A DNA stretch of 64,000 bases from Candidula unifasciata. Its lineage: Eukaryota > Mollusca > Gastropoda > Stylommatophora > Geomitridae. A model generated the notes under the pieces. The model did no database searches. It was given only the letters and a program-made list of their open reading frames with translations, and was not told the DNA's origin. Shown here one piece after another: positions 63,955 to 64,000 of the stretch; the stretch's first letter is position 1, and every line of letters starts with the position of its first letter. Location: the NCBI GenBank assembly GCA_905116865.2, contig CAJHNH020000819.1:252785-316784 (forward strand), written 5' to 3'. Made by a program: the position numbers and the translations under genes.

Positions 63955-64000
63955 TAAAGAAAAAAGATTAAAGAAATAATATTACTTATACGAACTTACG

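Overview
The window looks like nuclear DNA from a lophotrochozoan animal, most likely a gastropod mollusc. It has GT-AG introns, abundant tRNA-derived SINEs, several non-LTR retrotransposon lineages, an LTR retrotransposon, foldback/MITE elements and long micro- and minisatellites. The mollusc assignment is inference from the style of the mobile elements. The sequence proves only an animal genome, because it carries an intact TALE homeobox gene.

The one host gene I can reconstruct is a PKNOX/PREP-type TALE homeobox gene on the minus strand. It has twelve coding exons between 49390 and 19765. Every exon junction has GT-AG borders and matching phase, and together they give a 700-residue protein. 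A noncoding first exon and promoter may lie near 54.5 kb. Encoded in order are the MEIS/PKNOX N-terminal domain (HR1, HR2), a Gln-rich linker, the homeodomain split over two exons, an RFWP-containing tail and an acidic C-terminus. Ten of the eleven coding introns are 1.2-2.3 kb. Intron 10 is 11.2 kb because an 8.6-kb LTR retrotransposon sits in it, in the same orientation.

That retrotransposon (22436-31042) has LTRs differing by a single substitution plus sixteen 1-2 base indels. It keeps a long gag-protease frame with two zinc knuckles, an active-site DSG protease domain and a second, degenerate protease-like copy. Only a broken reverse-transcriptase/RNase H remnant is left and no integrase is visible. 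It therefore appears to be a recently inserted non-autonomous element.

Layout: 1-19 kb is gene-poor repeat territory, with a SINE dimer, two related MITEs, a 0.5-kb foldback element, a GATA/GACA compound microsatellite, a 51-bp x 10 minisatellite and LINE fragments. 19-54.6 kb is the PKNOX gene, its introns packed with minisatellites and retroelements, including two nested insertions with clear target-site duplications. 55-64 kb is again retroelement debris: RNase H LINE, RT C-termini, a zinc-finger LINE tail, an R2-like endonuclease domain, a SINE and a TA repeat.

I found no discrete new multi-gene system. The most unusual items are the young but polymerase-defective LTR element with a duplicated protease domain, the minisatellites lying beside PKNOX exon borders, and the dated nested insertions.
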